A stretch of DNA of 64,000 nucleotides from JAAFJT01 sp031424115 (GCA_031424115.1 JANPGW010000306.1:1-64000); one strand, 5' to 3'; shown: positions 36,723 through 46,074, counted from the first letter of the stretch. Numbers and translations are program-made. The notes: generated from the letters alone by a model not told the origin.

Positions 36723-37472
36723 TTAAACTTTGGTTTCAAGTGCCCGTAAAATAAACTCCTTTTTACGTTGAGAAACCGGAATCACATGGTTATCCTCTAA
36801 AACAAGAGAACCGCCTTCTTTTTTTTCAAAAAATTTTATTTTATCGGGATTGATAAGATAAGAATGATGCGGACGCAAAAAACCCAATGGTTCTAATATC
36901 GTTTCGTATTCTTTGAGATTTTTAGAGATTAAAATAGGCTCCGAATTTTTAACAAAAAACTTGGTATATGTTCCCTCCGCCTGACAGAAAAGGATGTCTT
37001 CAATCTTCACAAAATAGGTTAAATTGCTATCTTTCAGAACAATTTTTTTGGTGGTCTCTTTTTTGAAAGACAATTGTTGCATCAATATTTGTAGTTGAAA
37101 TTGCAGATCGCCGCTACGGATATTCTGACACGCTCTTTCCACACTTTTTTGCAACAAATCAGGGTCAATCGGTTTCAACAAATAGTCTAACGCGCAGAAC
37201 TGAAAAGCCTGAATCGCATATTTATCGTGGGCGGTTGTAAAAATCAGTTGGAACTGAGGAGTCGGTATTTGGTTCAAAATATCGAAGCCGGTGCCGTCGT
37301 CCAACTCCACATCGAGAAATAAAATGTCGGGTTGGCTCATTTTGAGTTTTTCAACCCCTGTTTTGACGCTGTGCGCTACGTCAACCGTGTCAATCTCGGG
37401 ACAAAAAGCGTCAATCAAACGCACTAATGCTTCTCTGATGGGCGGTTCATTATCAACTACTAATGCTCTCAT
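36723..37472 (-). CDS. LytTR-family response regulator
   Basis: 249 residues: receiver domain (about 1-120) with phospho-acceptor Asp54 (ILFLDVELDDG) and KPID lysine, then a LytTR DNA-binding domain (about 145-245; FCQAEGTYTKFFV, then HHSYLINPDKI). Overlaps the 3' end of the kinase gene by 20 bases, so the two form a translationally coupled two-component pair. Confidence 0.93.
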   Translation of the reverse strand: MRALVVDNEPPIREALVRLIDAFCPEIDTVDVAHSVKTGVEKLKMSQPDILFLDVELDDGTGFDILNQIPTPQFQLIFTTAHDKYAIQAFQFCALDYLLKPIDPDLLQKSVERACQNIRSGDLQFQLQILMQQLSFKKETTKKIVLKDSNLTYFVKIEDILFCQAEGTYTKFFVKNSEPILISKNLKEYETILEPLGFLRPHHSYLINPDKIKFFEKKEGGSLVLEDNHVIPVSQRKKEFILRALETKV

Positions 37473-39414
37473 GTTGTAGAATTATAGGTAAACATATTTT
37501 TACCAAAACTCCGTTTCCACCGACTTGATTGTCAATTGAAAAACGGGCTTTTGTTTTTAATTTAATATTCAAAAGATAAATCCGATCTTTGATAATTTGG
37601 CTGGCACGGGAAATATGCTCGCCGGATATTTTCTGCGGCATACTCAATCCTTTGCCGTTGTCGCTGATTTCTATCAAAATTTCGGTATTGTCTTTTTTGA
37701 AATATACGTCAACATGCCCTTCGTGTTCCAATCCGGCAAACCCATGTTCTATCGAATTTTCAACGAAAGGTTGTAAAATCATGGAAGGAATCATCAATTC
37801 GTCAATTTCCAAATCATCATGTGCTTCAATATGATAACTGAATTTTTTAGGAAACCGTATCTTTTGTATTTCAAGATATTCATTCAAAAACTCTATTTCC
37901 TGCTCTATTGTGACGTACTCTTTATAGCTGCTTTCCAACGTTTCACGCATGATATGCGAAAATTTAGACAAATTGGACGCTAAGGTTTTGCCATCATTTT
38001 CGCGCAATGCAAAAGATTGAAGCGACGTCAAAGCATTGAAAAAGAAATGTGGGTTCATGCGGGCACGATTGAGTCGCTGCTCTGTTTCCATTATCATCTG
38101 CTTGTGTTTGAATTGTTGATGTCGCAGGTAAAACAAAAAAATAACGATGCCCAACAGCGCCGCTAATGCCAAAAGCAAGTAAATACGCTTCTCTTGCGCC
38201 AGTTCTTTGATTGTTTTTTCGTTTTTCGCTTGGTTGTATTTTTTTTCAAGCTCGTTGACCACCTTTGTTCTTTCGGTATTTTGCACACTGTCCATAATCA
38301 CTTTCACTTCCCGTAGCGCATAAAATGCATCTTTCCAGTTTTCAGAATAAGCCGCTATGTCAGATTTTGTCAGATATGCATTCGCTATGGCGGTTGGTAC
38401 ACCTATTTTTTGGGCATAAAACAAGCAAGAATCGGCAAATTGAGTTGCTAATCGCGGGTTTTTTAATTTCCAATAAATATCCGCTTTATCGCCATAACCC
38501 ACAAATAAGCCCGAATCATCCACTCCCGGCTCGCAATACATCAAACTGCTGTCAATATATCGCAAAGCCATTTCATCATTGTCAAGGCTGGTTGCGACAG
38601 TTTGTAAATGGCGAAAAACCTTGATTAATGTGGCTTTATGGTTGAATCTTTGCGCCAATGCTTTGCTCTCGGTGGTAAAAAGCCGGATGGTATCCAAATA
38701 TTTGTCCGTTTTTGCAAATTGCAGCGTAATATTTTCGGCTTCCGCGGGGGCGTGTTTTTTCAGGGTTTCAACGTAAAAATTACTCGTCGCCACTTGTCGG
38801 TTAGAATTGTAATTCTGGGTCAGCATTTCGAGCAAAATAGCTCTCAATACTGAGGGGGGTAATTTTTGGATAAAGGGTAAGGCGCGGCGAGAATATTCTA
38901 ATGCTTTATCATATTGCTGTAATCGGGTAAAAATTCGGCTGATGGCAGTCAAAGTTTCCGCTTGTTTTTCGATATTTTGCTCATTTTCAGCTATGGCGAG
39001 CGCCTTGTAACCGAAAGCAATAGCCTCATTATAGTTTAGTTTTTGGTAAAATAATGTCCCGCTTAGCCGATAATTATCGTAAAAAGCAGCTTCTGTACAA
39101 GCATTTTTTTGAAGAACCGCAGTCGAGCGTTGCAAATAATAATCAACACTGTCCAATTGTTTTTTGCACAGATGGGCTTCCGCTAAAAATGCATAACCTT
39201 TGGCTTTACATACTTCTTTTGCATCATTTAGTAAAAGCATCGACATCCTTTTGACTTCATTTTCATCACGCATATCCGCATAAAACAAGTTCCTTATATC
39301 GTTGTTCAATACCGGATACAAAGGGCAATCACACGTTTTTTGCCCGCTTAGTGCCGAAGTTGGGAAGAAAAAAAGGACTGTAAATAGAGCGCTATAAATG
39401 GCTAAATGCTTCAT
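37453..39414 (-). CDS. LytS-type sensor histidine kinase with TPR sensor region
   Basis: About 653 residues from the ATG at 39414 (two codons after a TTG). Signal peptide, then a TPR-rich periplasmic region (about 30-400), one transmembrane helix (about 405-425; YLLLALAALLGIVIFLF), and a His_kinase domain with phospho-acceptor His in RARMNPHFFFNALTSLQ. The C-terminal ATPase domain shows PLFVENSIEHG-type N box (LQPFVENSIEHGFAG) and ISDNGKGL. Architecture is typical for Bacteroidota kinases partnered with LytTR regulators. Confidence 0.92.
   Translation of the reverse strand: MKHLAIYSALFTVLFFFPTSALSGQKTCDCPLYPVLNNDIRNLFYADMRDENEVKRMSMLLLNDAKEVCKAKGYAFLAEAHLCKKQLDSVDYYLQRSTAVLQKNACTEAAFYDNYRLSGTLFYQKLNYNEAIAFGYKALAIAENEQNIEKQAETLTAISRIFTRLQQYDKALEYSRRALPFIQKLPPSVLRAILLEMLTQNYNSNRQVATSNFYVETLKKHAPAEAENITLQFAKTDKYLDTIRLFTTESKALAQRFNHKATLIKVFRHLQTVATSLDNDEMALRYIDSSLMYCEPGVDDSGLFVGYGDKADIYWKLKNPRLATQFADSCLFYAQKIGVPTAIANAYLTKSDIAAYSENWKDAFYALREVKVIMDSVQNTERTKVVNELEKKYNQAKNEKTIKELAQEKRIYLLLALAALLGIVIFLFYLRHQQFKHKQMIMETEQRLNRARMNPHFFFNALTSLQSFALRENDGKTLASNLSKFSHIMRETLESSYKEYVTIEQEIEFLNEYLEIQKIRFPKKFSYHIEAHDDLEIDELMIPSMILQPFVENSIEHGFAGLEHEGHVDVYFKKDNTEILIEISDNGKGLSMPQKISGEHISRASQIIKDRIYLLNIKLKTKARFSIDNQVGGNGVLVKICLPIILQHESISS
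38848..38859 (+). repeat. Polar G-motif copy 17 (6 G)
   Basis: A-TACTGAGGGGGG-T in the kinase TPR region; encodes PPSVL in reverse. Confidence 0.9.
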
Positions 39415-39420
39415 TATCAA

Positions 39421-39813
39421 TTAGGTCATTCGTTTTGTATAGTGTGAAACCCATAAAATCAGATACCCCGACGAGTGACTGTCAGGGGCTTTGTGTATTC
39501 TGCAAAATTCTTTACTCTTTACGAATGAATTGTCTGTTAGTTTTGACTGCACCAAAGCTACTATAAAAAAAATATAAAAAAACATAAAATGAATAAGTGA
39601 TATGTTTGGCTTGGTAAGTGTAAACAAAAAAACAATAATTGTAGAATATATCGGAGTTTTGTTAACCTCTTAAAAGTAAAAAAGAAGCACAGCGTAGACT
39701 ATGACTGCCAGGTGCTATTAAAAAAAACAAGCGTAATACAACGCAAAGTCATACTACGCTTCACACAAAATAAACATGAGACGGTTCAAAACCGTGTGAT
39801 GTGTACGTGCATT
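39421..39813. other. Intergenic region, about 390 bases
   Basis: Holds the hairpin at 39729-39762. A 68-codon minus-strand frame at 39421-39627 has no good protein character and is not called. Promoter for the kinase operon is expected here but not identified. Confidence 0.5.
39729..39762 (-). terminator. Terminator-like hairpin after the AI-2E family gene
   Basis: AAGCGTAATAC / TACTACGCTT stem with a minus-strand U-tract. The sequence is close to the hairpin at 33488-33519 (same order of AAGCGT, ATAC, GTC, TAC, ACGCT blocks). Confidence 0.6.
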
Positions 39814-40938
39814 TTATTTTACTTTCATCCTGGTATTAGTGAAAAACTTGAAATCAGGTAATAAGTTTCTACTAAACGCCAAGGGGCGATGTTGGAAATT
39901 TTCCTCCTCGCCCATCAGATAACCATAAGGTTGCAACCAAGGAATGTTGTCAAAAACAACTTTCAGCATGCCAGCTAAAGGCATCGCTAATATCATCCCC
40001 GCTGTGCCCCATATCAGTGAACCAATCAACAGAGCAATAGTGGAAAACAACGGATTGACACTCACGCATGAGCCGATAACTTTGGGCCCTATGAAATTAT
40101 TATCTAAAAACTGCACTACCACACATACGCCTAACGCCCCCATAGCATACCAAGTGCTATCTTTCGTTATCAGAGCCATCACTATTGGGAAAATGCTGCC
40201 CACCAACACACCAATATAAGGGACAATATTCAATATGGCGGCTATAATGGCAAAAAGTAGGGCGTACTCTAAACCCAATAACCAAAACCCGATAGCATTC
40301 AGAACTGCCAGAATACAAATATCAATGGCAACGCCTCGCAAATATTGTTGTGACACTTTACCCGCTTGACCAATGATGAAACAGGTATGAAAATGATATT
40401 TATCGTCCACGAGTTTCAAAAATGTTTTGAACCTATCGCGATATAATAAAATGAAAAAAGCAAGAATCGGGATTAAAAATAAGTTGGTAATAAAAGCTGT
40501 TGTACCGGTAAAAAAATTCATCAGATATTCTCCCGTTGATTCGCCCGTTGCTTTCACTTGTTTATCGAGCCAAGTGTTTTGCTCGCGAATAGTGACACCA
40601 AAATTCGCCCTAATATATTTCTGAAACTCTAAAAACTTATCGGAGAGTTTTGCTTTTATTGTTGGCAAATCATCCGCAAGGCTCGTAATTTCATAACTCA
40701 AAAAACCAATGATTCCGCCTATGACGATAGACACAAACAGGATGCCGACAAAGACACCTAACCAACGAGGCGACCCTATTTTCTCCATTTTTTTATCAAT
40801 CGGTAAAACAATAAAAGCCATCAGCAAAGAAAAAGTAACCGGAATAAATACCATAGCTGCATAGCTTAATACAAATCCGGACAATACCAAAAAAAGTAAA
40901 AAATAAGAGGCTTTGCTGAAAAAAAGACGGTTTGTCAT
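39814..40938 (-). CDS. AI-2E family transporter (PerM/TqsA-like)
   Basis: 374 residues with about eight membrane helices in the family arrangement: two N-terminal helices (about 11-45), a long amphipathic loop (about 85-145), then the conserved segment IAAILNIVPYIGVLVGSIFP (about 235-254) and DNNFIGPKVIGSCVSVNPL. Substrates are diverse or unknown (AI-2, Na/H). It is divergent from the BrkB-type gene, with a motif copy in the gap. Confidence 0.9.
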   Translation of the reverse strand: MTNRLFFSKASYFLLFLVLSGFVLSYAAMVFIPVTFSLLMAFIVLPIDKKMEKIGSPRWLGVFVGILFVSIVIGGIIGFLSYEITSLADDLPTIKAKLSDKFLEFQKYIRANFGVTIREQNTWLDKQVKATGESTGEYLMNFFTGTTAFITNLFLIPILAFFILLYRDRFKTFLKLVDDKYHFHTCFIIGQAGKVSQQYLRGVAIDICILAVLNAIGFWLLGLEYALLFAIIAAILNIVPYIGVLVGSIFPIVMALITKDSTWYAMGALGVCVVVQFLDNNFIGPKVIGSCVSVNPLFSTIALLIGSLIWGTAGMILAMPLAGMLKVVFDNIPWLQPYGYLMGEEENFQHRPLAFSRNLLPDFKFFTNTRMKVK

Positions 40939-41025
40939 AGTCTAATTATTTTGTGTGAATAAATTCTATTTTTCCTCATAGATTAAAAAATCGTTCCTTT
41001 CCTATTTGTTACTCACACTGTGGAA

Positions 41026-41038
41026 TACTGAGGGGGGG
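41026..41038 (+). repeat. Polar G-motif copy 18 (7 G)
   Basis: A-TACTGA plus G7 in total, then T, in the divergent gap between the AI-2E and YihY genes. Confidence 0.9.
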
Positions 41039-41141
41039 TGGCATGAATATTTTTACTCACATTCTAAGGATTCAAACTTTAGTAGAATCAAGTAGGCACC
41101 CAACTATCATTGTTTATCCATGCCGTTAAAACTTAAAAATT

Positions 41142-42113
41142 ATGATAAATACTTTAAAAAAACATTTATACAATTCAGGTCAGATACTTCTCAACTCAGT
41201 TAAGGGTTTTATATACGATAATGCCTTCAAGATGGCAGCATCCCTTTCTTATTATACCTTATTTTCCATTGCGCCGATGATGATTATCATCATCGCATTG
41301 GGCAGTTTCTTTTTTGGGCAAGATGCGATAAAAGGGCGGGTGTATGGGCAAATCAATGATTTTGTGGGCAATGTTGCCGCCGCACAAATTCAGAATATGA
41401 TTGAAAATGTACATCTGTCAGGTGATTCTTATTTTGCTACGACTATTGCCATTGTAACATTTTTTTTTGGTGCCACGAGCGTCTTTGCCGAAATCCAAGA
41501 TTCTATCAACAGAATATGGTCTTTGAGGGTGAAACCTGAACGGGGTTTTCAAAAATTTTTATTCACTCGACTCATTTCTTTCTCTATGGTCGTCACCATT
41601 GGCTTCTTACTTTTGGTTTCTTTAATCTTAAATACTGCTTTGGCTTTACTCACCAAACCCCTTGAGCAATGGATGGGCGCTTACACAATTCTGCTCAAAA
41701 TTGTGAACTTTTTTATATTATTTTGCTCCATAACCAGCCTTTTTGCGATTATTTTCAAGGTTTTGCCGGACGCACAACTCAAATGGCGCGATACGTGGAT
41801 AGGCGCATTGTTCACAGCCATTTTGTTTATTTTCGGCGAGTGGTTAGTGAGTTTTTACTTATCCTCGTCCGCTTCACTCTCTATATATGGAGCTGCCGGT
41901 TCGGTAGTTGTCATTCTCATTTGGGTGTATTACTCCTCTATTATTCTGTTTTTTGGAGCCGAATTTACCAAATCCTATGTTTTGCAATTTAATTCCCATT
42001 TAAAGCCCAATAAATATGCCTTTTTTATTGTTGAAAAGGAGTTTTTTCAACAAGATTTACCCGAACCTACCCCAACTATTCCCCAGACTGAGAAGGGTAA
42101 ACCTGTTAAATAA
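41142..42113 (+). CDS. YihY/BrkB family inner-membrane protein
   Basis: 323 residues, six helices. Family marks: ASLSYYTLFSIAPMMIIIIA (about 33-52), FFFGATSVFAEIQDSINRIW (about 111-130), and GAAGSVVVILIWVYYSS near the C-terminus. Often annotated ribonuclease BN in error; true function unknown. A hydrophilic Pro-rich C-terminal tail follows. Confidence 0.9.
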   Translation: MINTLKKHLYNSGQILLNSVKGFIYDNAFKMAASLSYYTLFSIAPMMIIIIALGSFFFGQDAIKGRVYGQINDFVGNVAAAQIQNMIENVHLSGDSYFATTIAIVTFFFGATSVFAEIQDSINRIWSLRVKPERGFQKFLFTRLISFSMVVTIGFLLLVSLILNTALALLTKPLEQWMGAYTILLKIVNFFILFCSITSLFAIIFKVLPDAQLKWRDTWIGALFTAILFIFGEWLVSFYLSSSASLSIYGAAGSVVVILIWVYYSSIILFFGAEFTKSYVLQFNSHLKPNKYAFFIVEKEFFQQDLPEPTPTIPQTEKGKPVK

Positions 42114-42302
42114 ATACTCAATATGTAGCAAAAATTCCCCAACTATTTAAATATCGTCAGAGGAATATTTTTTTCATTTTTATAGTAATTCAATCCCCAA
42201 TTCCATTAATATGGGGTGTAAGATTGAATTATTGATATTCATTTATTTTTCCACATTCTATTAAACGTGTTTTAACCAACATCAAAAAAAATCGATAACA
42301 TT

Positions 42303-42773
42303 ATGAAAAAAACATTCATGTTTCTAATGGCTGCGGCTGCTTTAAGTTTTGCCGCTTGCAAGGATAACAACAAATCCGAATTAGAGAAAAAAGCAGATAA
42401 AGCCGGCGAAGCCACGGCTGATTTGGCTAAAGAAGCGGGTAAATCTGTTGAAAATGCAGCGGATAACACAAAGGATGCTATGGCTAATGCGGCTGACGAC
42501 TTACGCGTAGCCCGCGATGAAGCGCGCAAAGATATTCAGAAGGGCATTGACGACATCAATGACAAAATAGAAACAATGGACAAGAAAATGGAAAAAGCCG
42601 CTCGCGACCAAAAGGCTAATTGGGAGAAGCAAAAAAAGAAACTCATTGAGTCTCGCAAAAAGCTTTCTACTCAACTTGACGAGGTAGGTAAGGATATGAA
42701 GAGCGGTTGGAAAGAATTCCAAGCGGATGTCAAAAAAACCCTCAGTGATGTAAAAGAAAATTTGGAGCAATAA
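42303..42773 (+). CDS. Small Ala/Lys-rich helical lipoprotein
   Basis: 156 residues. Lipobox SFAAC (Cys19), then a nearly all-helical, highly charged body with AADNTKDAMANAADD and heptad-like Lys/Glu patterns (about 75-150). It resembles small stress-induced LEA-like or apolipoprotein-like lipoproteins. Position beside other envelope-stress genes supports such a role, but this is inference. Confidence 0.75.
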   Translation: MKKTFMFLMAAAALSFAACKDNNKSELEKKADKAGEATADLAKEAGKSVENAADNTKDAMANAADDLRVARDEARKDIQKGIDDINDKIETMDKKMEKAARDQKANWEKQKKKLIESRKKLSTQLDEVGKDMKSGWKEFQADVKKTLSDVKENLEQ

Positions 42774-42796
42774 TTTAGGTTCAACAATTAGGCGTT

Positions 42797-42836
42797 ATTG
42801 GGCGCTGCCTTTCTCAAAAGGGCGCGCCCAATTTTT
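42797..42836 (+). terminator. Terminator after the helical lipoprotein gene
   Basis: ATTGGGCGC / GCGCCCAAT outer stem with inner CTTT/AAAG, T5 run. It overlaps the nominal start of the next frame, supporting the later start at 42864. Confidence 0.8.
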
Positions 42837-42863
42837 CACAAGTTTTTCAATCTTCATTTTATT

Positions 42864-43658
42864 ATGGAAACACCAAAATGGCAAACACGGTTCGTACAGA
42901 TAATGAGTCTTGTGGTATTAGCCATGACCCTCTATGTCAATTATCTCTCTAATGCCTTACCTCTGAATGGGAAAACGGCAAAGATGATTTCTGATCAATA
43001 CGCCAACCTATTCACACCCGCGCCCTTCACTTTCTTGATTTGGATAGTGATTTATATCGGTTTGACGGCTTATACATTTTGGCAATTAGGCTCCCTCATC
43101 AACAATTCATCTGCACCTAAAATTGACCCAATAGTTAACCGTATTGGGTTGTTATTTATATTTACAGGAATTTTCAATATGTCATGGCTTTTTGCTTGGC
43201 ATCATGAAAACCTCTTTTTATCTGTCATGTTAATGATAGGTTTACTGCTCACGCTTTTAGAGATTAACAAACGGATATATCTCTTAATTCCAAATACGTC
43301 TCAAATGCGTTTGATGGTTAAATTCCCTTTTGGTCTTTATTTTGGTTGGATCTCCATAGCTCTCATAGCTAATATAGCCGCTTATTTGGTAAAAACCGAA
43401 TGGAATGCATGGGGATTAGACCCGCGTATCTGGACATTTATTCTTATCGTTGTGGGTGTAGCGCTGGCGTATCGAGTTATCAAACAATTCAACAGCATTG
43501 GGTACGGGATAGCCGTATTATGGGGATTGATTGGTATCTTCGTTATGCACATTGGCGATTCGGTTCAGTCCATAACCATAATGTTGACTATTATTATTTC
43601 TATGATAGTTTTATTCGTTATGATTTTAAGGCGGTTCGATAGATGGTCAGCAGTATAA
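42864..43658 (+). CDS. TspO/MBR-like tryptophan-rich membrane protein
   Basis: About 264 residues from the ATG at 42864. Strongly hydrophobic with about eight helices. The N-terminal pattern NALPLNGKTAKMISDQYANL with FTPAPFTFLIWIVIYIGLTAY matches the long Bacteroidota/Firmicutes proteins annotated tryptophan-rich sensory protein. The conserved Trp pairs (SWLFAWHHEN) and GLYFGWISIA segment are present. Function unknown. Confidence 0.75.
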   Translation: METPKWQTRFVQIMSLVVLAMTLYVNYLSNALPLNGKTAKMISDQYANLFTPAPFTFLIWIVIYIGLTAYTFWQLGSLINNSSAPKIDPIVNRIGLLFIFTGIFNMSWLFAWHHENLFLSVMLMIGLLLTLLEINKRIYLLIPNTSQMRLMVKFPFGLYFGWISIALIANIAAYLVKTEWNAWGLDPRIWTFILIVVGVALAYRVIKQFNSIGYGIAVLWGLIGIFVMHIGDSVQSITIMLTIIISMIVLFVMILRRFDRWSAV

Positions 43659-43685
43659 TAGCCTTAATATTGGGTAACAAATCAT

Positions 43686-43730
43686 AAAAAAATTGTCGAA
43701 AGGATACTGTATCCTTTCGACAATTTTTTT
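43686..43730. terminator. Bidirectional terminator between convergent genes
   Basis: 21-base perfect stem (AAATTGTCGAAAGGATAC / its complement) with a 2-base loop, and A/T runs on both sides. Confidence 0.92.
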
Positions 43731-43748
43731 ATTAAACACCCCGTAGAG

Positions 43749-44093
43749 TCATTCTTTTACCAATAAAGATTCAATCATTTTAAGCGATATGGGTTTTTCT
43801 ATAAAATAGTTTGCGCCGGCATTTATTGCCGCATCGTTAATCTGCAAAGCGCTGATAGCTATAATTTTCAAGCCCGGTTGTAGCTGTTTAAAATCTTTGA
43901 TATGATCAATGCCTTTGCCGTCGGGTAAATTATTATCAAGAATAATAGCGCCAAAAGACTGGGTATTCAATAAGATGAAACTCTCACGAAGAGTTTCAAC
44001 ACATTCTACTTCATACCGGCGTCTGTTAAGATATTTTTTTAAAATATCACTCAACTCTGTTTCATCTTCAATAATAAGTATCCTGTTTAACAT
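43749..44093 (-). CDS. Stand-alone CheY-like receiver
   Basis: About 114 residues from the ATG at 44093; the frame extends 31 codons further, but those lack receiver-fold character. Receiver marks: ILIIEDE acidic pair, Asp53 (AIILDNNLPDG), SALQ, and KPIS lysine. No output domain. The partner kinase is not adjacent; the kinases at 48.8-56 kb are candidates. Confidence 0.88.
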   Translation of the reverse strand: MLNRILIIEDETELSDILKKYLNRRRYEVECVETLRESFILLNTQSFGAIILDNNLPDGKGIDHIKDFKQLQPGLKIIAISALQINDAAINAGANYFIEKPISLKMIESLLVKE

Positions 44094-44219
44094 TAAATCA
44101 TGTTTAAATATAAATAAATAAAATGTTTTGATGTAGTACAATATGCAATTCTGTTGTTCCTCATTTAACAAAACGATGAAGAACAAAAAAATTGCACATG
44201 ATTACAAAAACAAAATTAG

Positions 44220-44232
44220 TGTCAAAATGACA
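44220..44232. promoter_or_regulatory. Palindrome TGTCA-AAA-TGACA
   Basis: Perfect 5-base arms with a 3-base centre, 127 bases upstream of the receiver ATG. Similar half sites occur upstream of hsp20 in inverted order. Confidence 0.4.
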
Positions 44233-44349
44233 ATTTTTATTATAAAAAAACTGTGCCTAACCTGATTATAGTACCTCCAAGGCTTTTCTAAGCTTCAGCT
44301 GCTTATTTACTCCTCCTATAAAAGCACTTTTCGCCCAATCATTGTGCTA

Positions 44350-44362
44350 TACTGAGGGGGGG
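44350..44362 (+). repeat. Polar G-motif copy 19 (7 G)
   Basis: A-TACTGA plus G7 in total, intergenic. Confidence 0.9.
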
Positions 44363-44558
44363 ATTTACCTCCAGTATTGGAGGTCGGGGCAGGAAGAATG
44401 GTCAATTATTGTTGATTTCTCAAAAAAACAAGGATGAAAAATCATCATTGTGGGTCAATAAATCCACATTGTGGACAAAGACAATTTTCAATAAAAATTC
44501 ATAAATAATTAATAATCAATTACTTACACATTTCATTAAATCAAAACATAACAAAATC

Positions 44559-44566
44559 TATCTTTG
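44559..44566 (+). promoter_or_regulatory. -7 promoter element for the OmpA-family gene
   Basis: TATCTTTG (TAnnTTTG), about 90 bases before the ATG at 44656. Confidence 0.5.
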
Positions 44567-44655
44567 GAATGGTTATTTAACACAGATAGATAACCTTCAA
44601 AACTACGACAATCAATTTTTTAATTTTAATATTATTAACTAAAATAAAAGAGATT

Positions 44656-45360
44656 ATGAAAAAGCTATTTTTTTCTTTGATGATGACCGGTGTATTGTTA
44701 GGAGGATGTAAAAGTTCACAAAAAACGCAGACTACAGAGAAAGACAAATCCGGCATGAATAAAACTGAAAAAGGTGCTGTTATAGGTGCGTCTTCGGGAG
44801 CGGTCATTGGGGGTGTGATTGGAAATAAAAGTAAAAACACTGCTTTAGGTGCCATTTTAGGCGCAGCAGTAGGTGGCACAATTGGTGCAGTCATCGGTAA
44901 TAAGATGGACAAACAAGCCAAAAAAATTGAAGATGAATTAGGCAAAACCGCCACAGTAGAGCGGGTCGGCGAAGGTATCAAATTGACTTTCAACAGCCAA
45001 TTGTTATTTGATTTCGGTAAAGCAGATTTGAGAGAATCCAATAAAGTTGATCTCCAAAAATTGGCAGAAACCTTGAAACAATATCCTGATACGGACTTAC
45101 TAATTGTGGGTCATACGGATAATGTGGGTTCTGAATCATTTAACAAAAATTTATCTGAAAAAAGAGCGGCAGCAGTCTCATCTTACCTTGCATCATTAGG
45201 TGTTGCCAACAATCGTTTGAGAATTGAGGGCTTGGGCGAAAGTCAACCTACCACCTCAAACGATACAGAAAGTAATCGTTCGCAGAATCGTCGGGTAGAA
45301 ATTGCTATCTATGCGAATGAAAAAATGAAAACTGAAGCAAAGCAGGAAAGTGGTCAATAA
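44656..45360 (+). CDS. OmpA-family lipoprotein with glycine-zipper domain
   Basis: 234 residues. Lipobox LLGGC, then a glycine-zipper region (about 35-90; GAVIGASSGAVIGGVIG and a second GAILGAAVGGTIGAVIG), and a C-terminal OmpA domain (about 110-225; LIVGHTDNVGSESFNKNLSEKRA, RIEGLGE, NRRVEI). Domain order is that of YiaD-type proteins, which tether the outer membrane to peptidoglycan. The promoter is at 44559. Confidence 0.92.
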   Translation: MKKLFFSLMMTGVLLGGCKSSQKTQTTEKDKSGMNKTEKGAVIGASSGAVIGGVIGNKSKNTALGAILGAAVGGTIGAVIGNKMDKQAKKIEDELGKTATVERVGEGIKLTFNSQLLFDFGKADLRESNKVDLQKLAETLKQYPDTDLLIVGHTDNVGSESFNKNLSEKRAAAVSSYLASLGVANNRLRIEGLGESQPTTSNDTESNRSQNRRVEIAIYANEKMKTEAKQESGQ

Positions 45361-45412
45361 TCCTCTCTTCCAAACTATAATTTATTCAAAATCAACTATT
45401 TATCACTTTTAC

Positions 45413-45430
45413 AATACCTAAATAGGTATT
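45413..45430. promoter_or_regulatory. Perfect palindrome before the beta-barrel gene
   Basis: AATACCTA-AA-TAGGTATT: 8-base perfect arms, 27 bases before the ATG at 45458. Candidate operator for a dimeric regulator. Confidence 0.5.
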
Positions 45431-45457
45431 CGTTTAACAATTAAAATTTAAAATTCT

Positions 45458-46054
45458 ATGAAAATGAAATATGTGAATATTGCAGCTTTGATGGTTTTAG
45501 TGGTCATCATGTTGACCCCCTCAGTATCTCAAGCTCAGAGCAAATTCGGTATCCGTGGCGGTTTGAACGCTTCTAATATCTCTTACGATAATTTACCGAA
45601 CAGAAGCGAACGGTTTGGTTTTCACCTCGGCATTTTTACGGAAGTGCCTGTTGTTACGGACTTTATGTCCCTACAACCCGAATTGAGTTACTCTGTTAAA
45701 GGCGCTGGTTTTAAGCCGGCAACCGAACGTCAAACATTGAATATGAGCTATGTAGATTTGCTATTACCCGTGGCTTTCAAATTGGGTACAATTGATGTTC
45801 AAGTCGGTCCTTTTATGTCCTATTTAGCCTCTACTCCGGATTATACCGTGTACAATGAAAACAAGGTAGTGGTAGATGCTTTCAAAAAATTTGATGCGGG
45901 GCTTACCGGTGGTTTAAGTTTTAACTTCAACAAAATGTTGATTGGTATTAGATACAATCAAGGTTTTGTAGATGTCACAAAAGATAATTCTCGCCCGTTT
46001 TTGGGTTCAGGAAAAAATTCAGTAGGTCAGATTTCTTTAGGCTATAGGTTTTAA
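45458..46054 (+). CDS. Outer-membrane beta-barrel protein (OMP_b-brl type)
   Basis: 198 residues with a signal peptide (about 1-26, ending SQAQS). Beta strands alternate as in eight-strand barrels (FGIRGGLNASNIS, FHLGIFTEVPV, LQPELSYSVKGAGF, LTGGLSFNF, final GQISLGYRF with terminal Phe). A G-motif copy encodes the TPSVS at the end of the signal peptide. Probably not co-transcribed with the OmpA gene because a palindrome and 98 bases intervene. Confidence 0.85.
   Translation: MKMKYVNIAALMVLVVIMLTPSVSQAQSKFGIRGGLNASNISYDNLPNRSERFGFHLGIFTEVPVVTDFMSLQPELSYSVKGAGFKPATERQTLNMSYVDLLLPVAFKLGTIDVQVGPFMSYLASTPDYTVYNENKVVVDAFKKFDAGLTGGLSFNFNKMLIGIRYNQGFVDVTKDNSRPFLGSGKNSVGQISLGYRF
45516..45526 (-). repeat. 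Polar G-motif copy 20 (5 G)
   Basis: CCCCCTCAGTA on the + strand with A/T consensus flanks, in the signal-peptide codons of the beta-barrel gene. Confidence 0.88.
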
Positions 46055-46074
46055 TGTTTTGTAGTGAAATTGTG

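Larger units (their letters stand above)
44094..44655. other. Intergenic region, 560 bases, with several sites
   Basis: Contains the palindrome at 44220-44232, a motif copy at 44350, an ACCTCCA gtat TGGAGGT hairpin (44367-44384), and a promoter element at 44559. No convincing gene. Confidence 0.55.

Noticed and set aside
39421..39627. 68-codon minus-strand frame upstream of the AI-2E gene region
   Set aside because: Composition is not protein-like, with no recognised domain, in an intergenic region.
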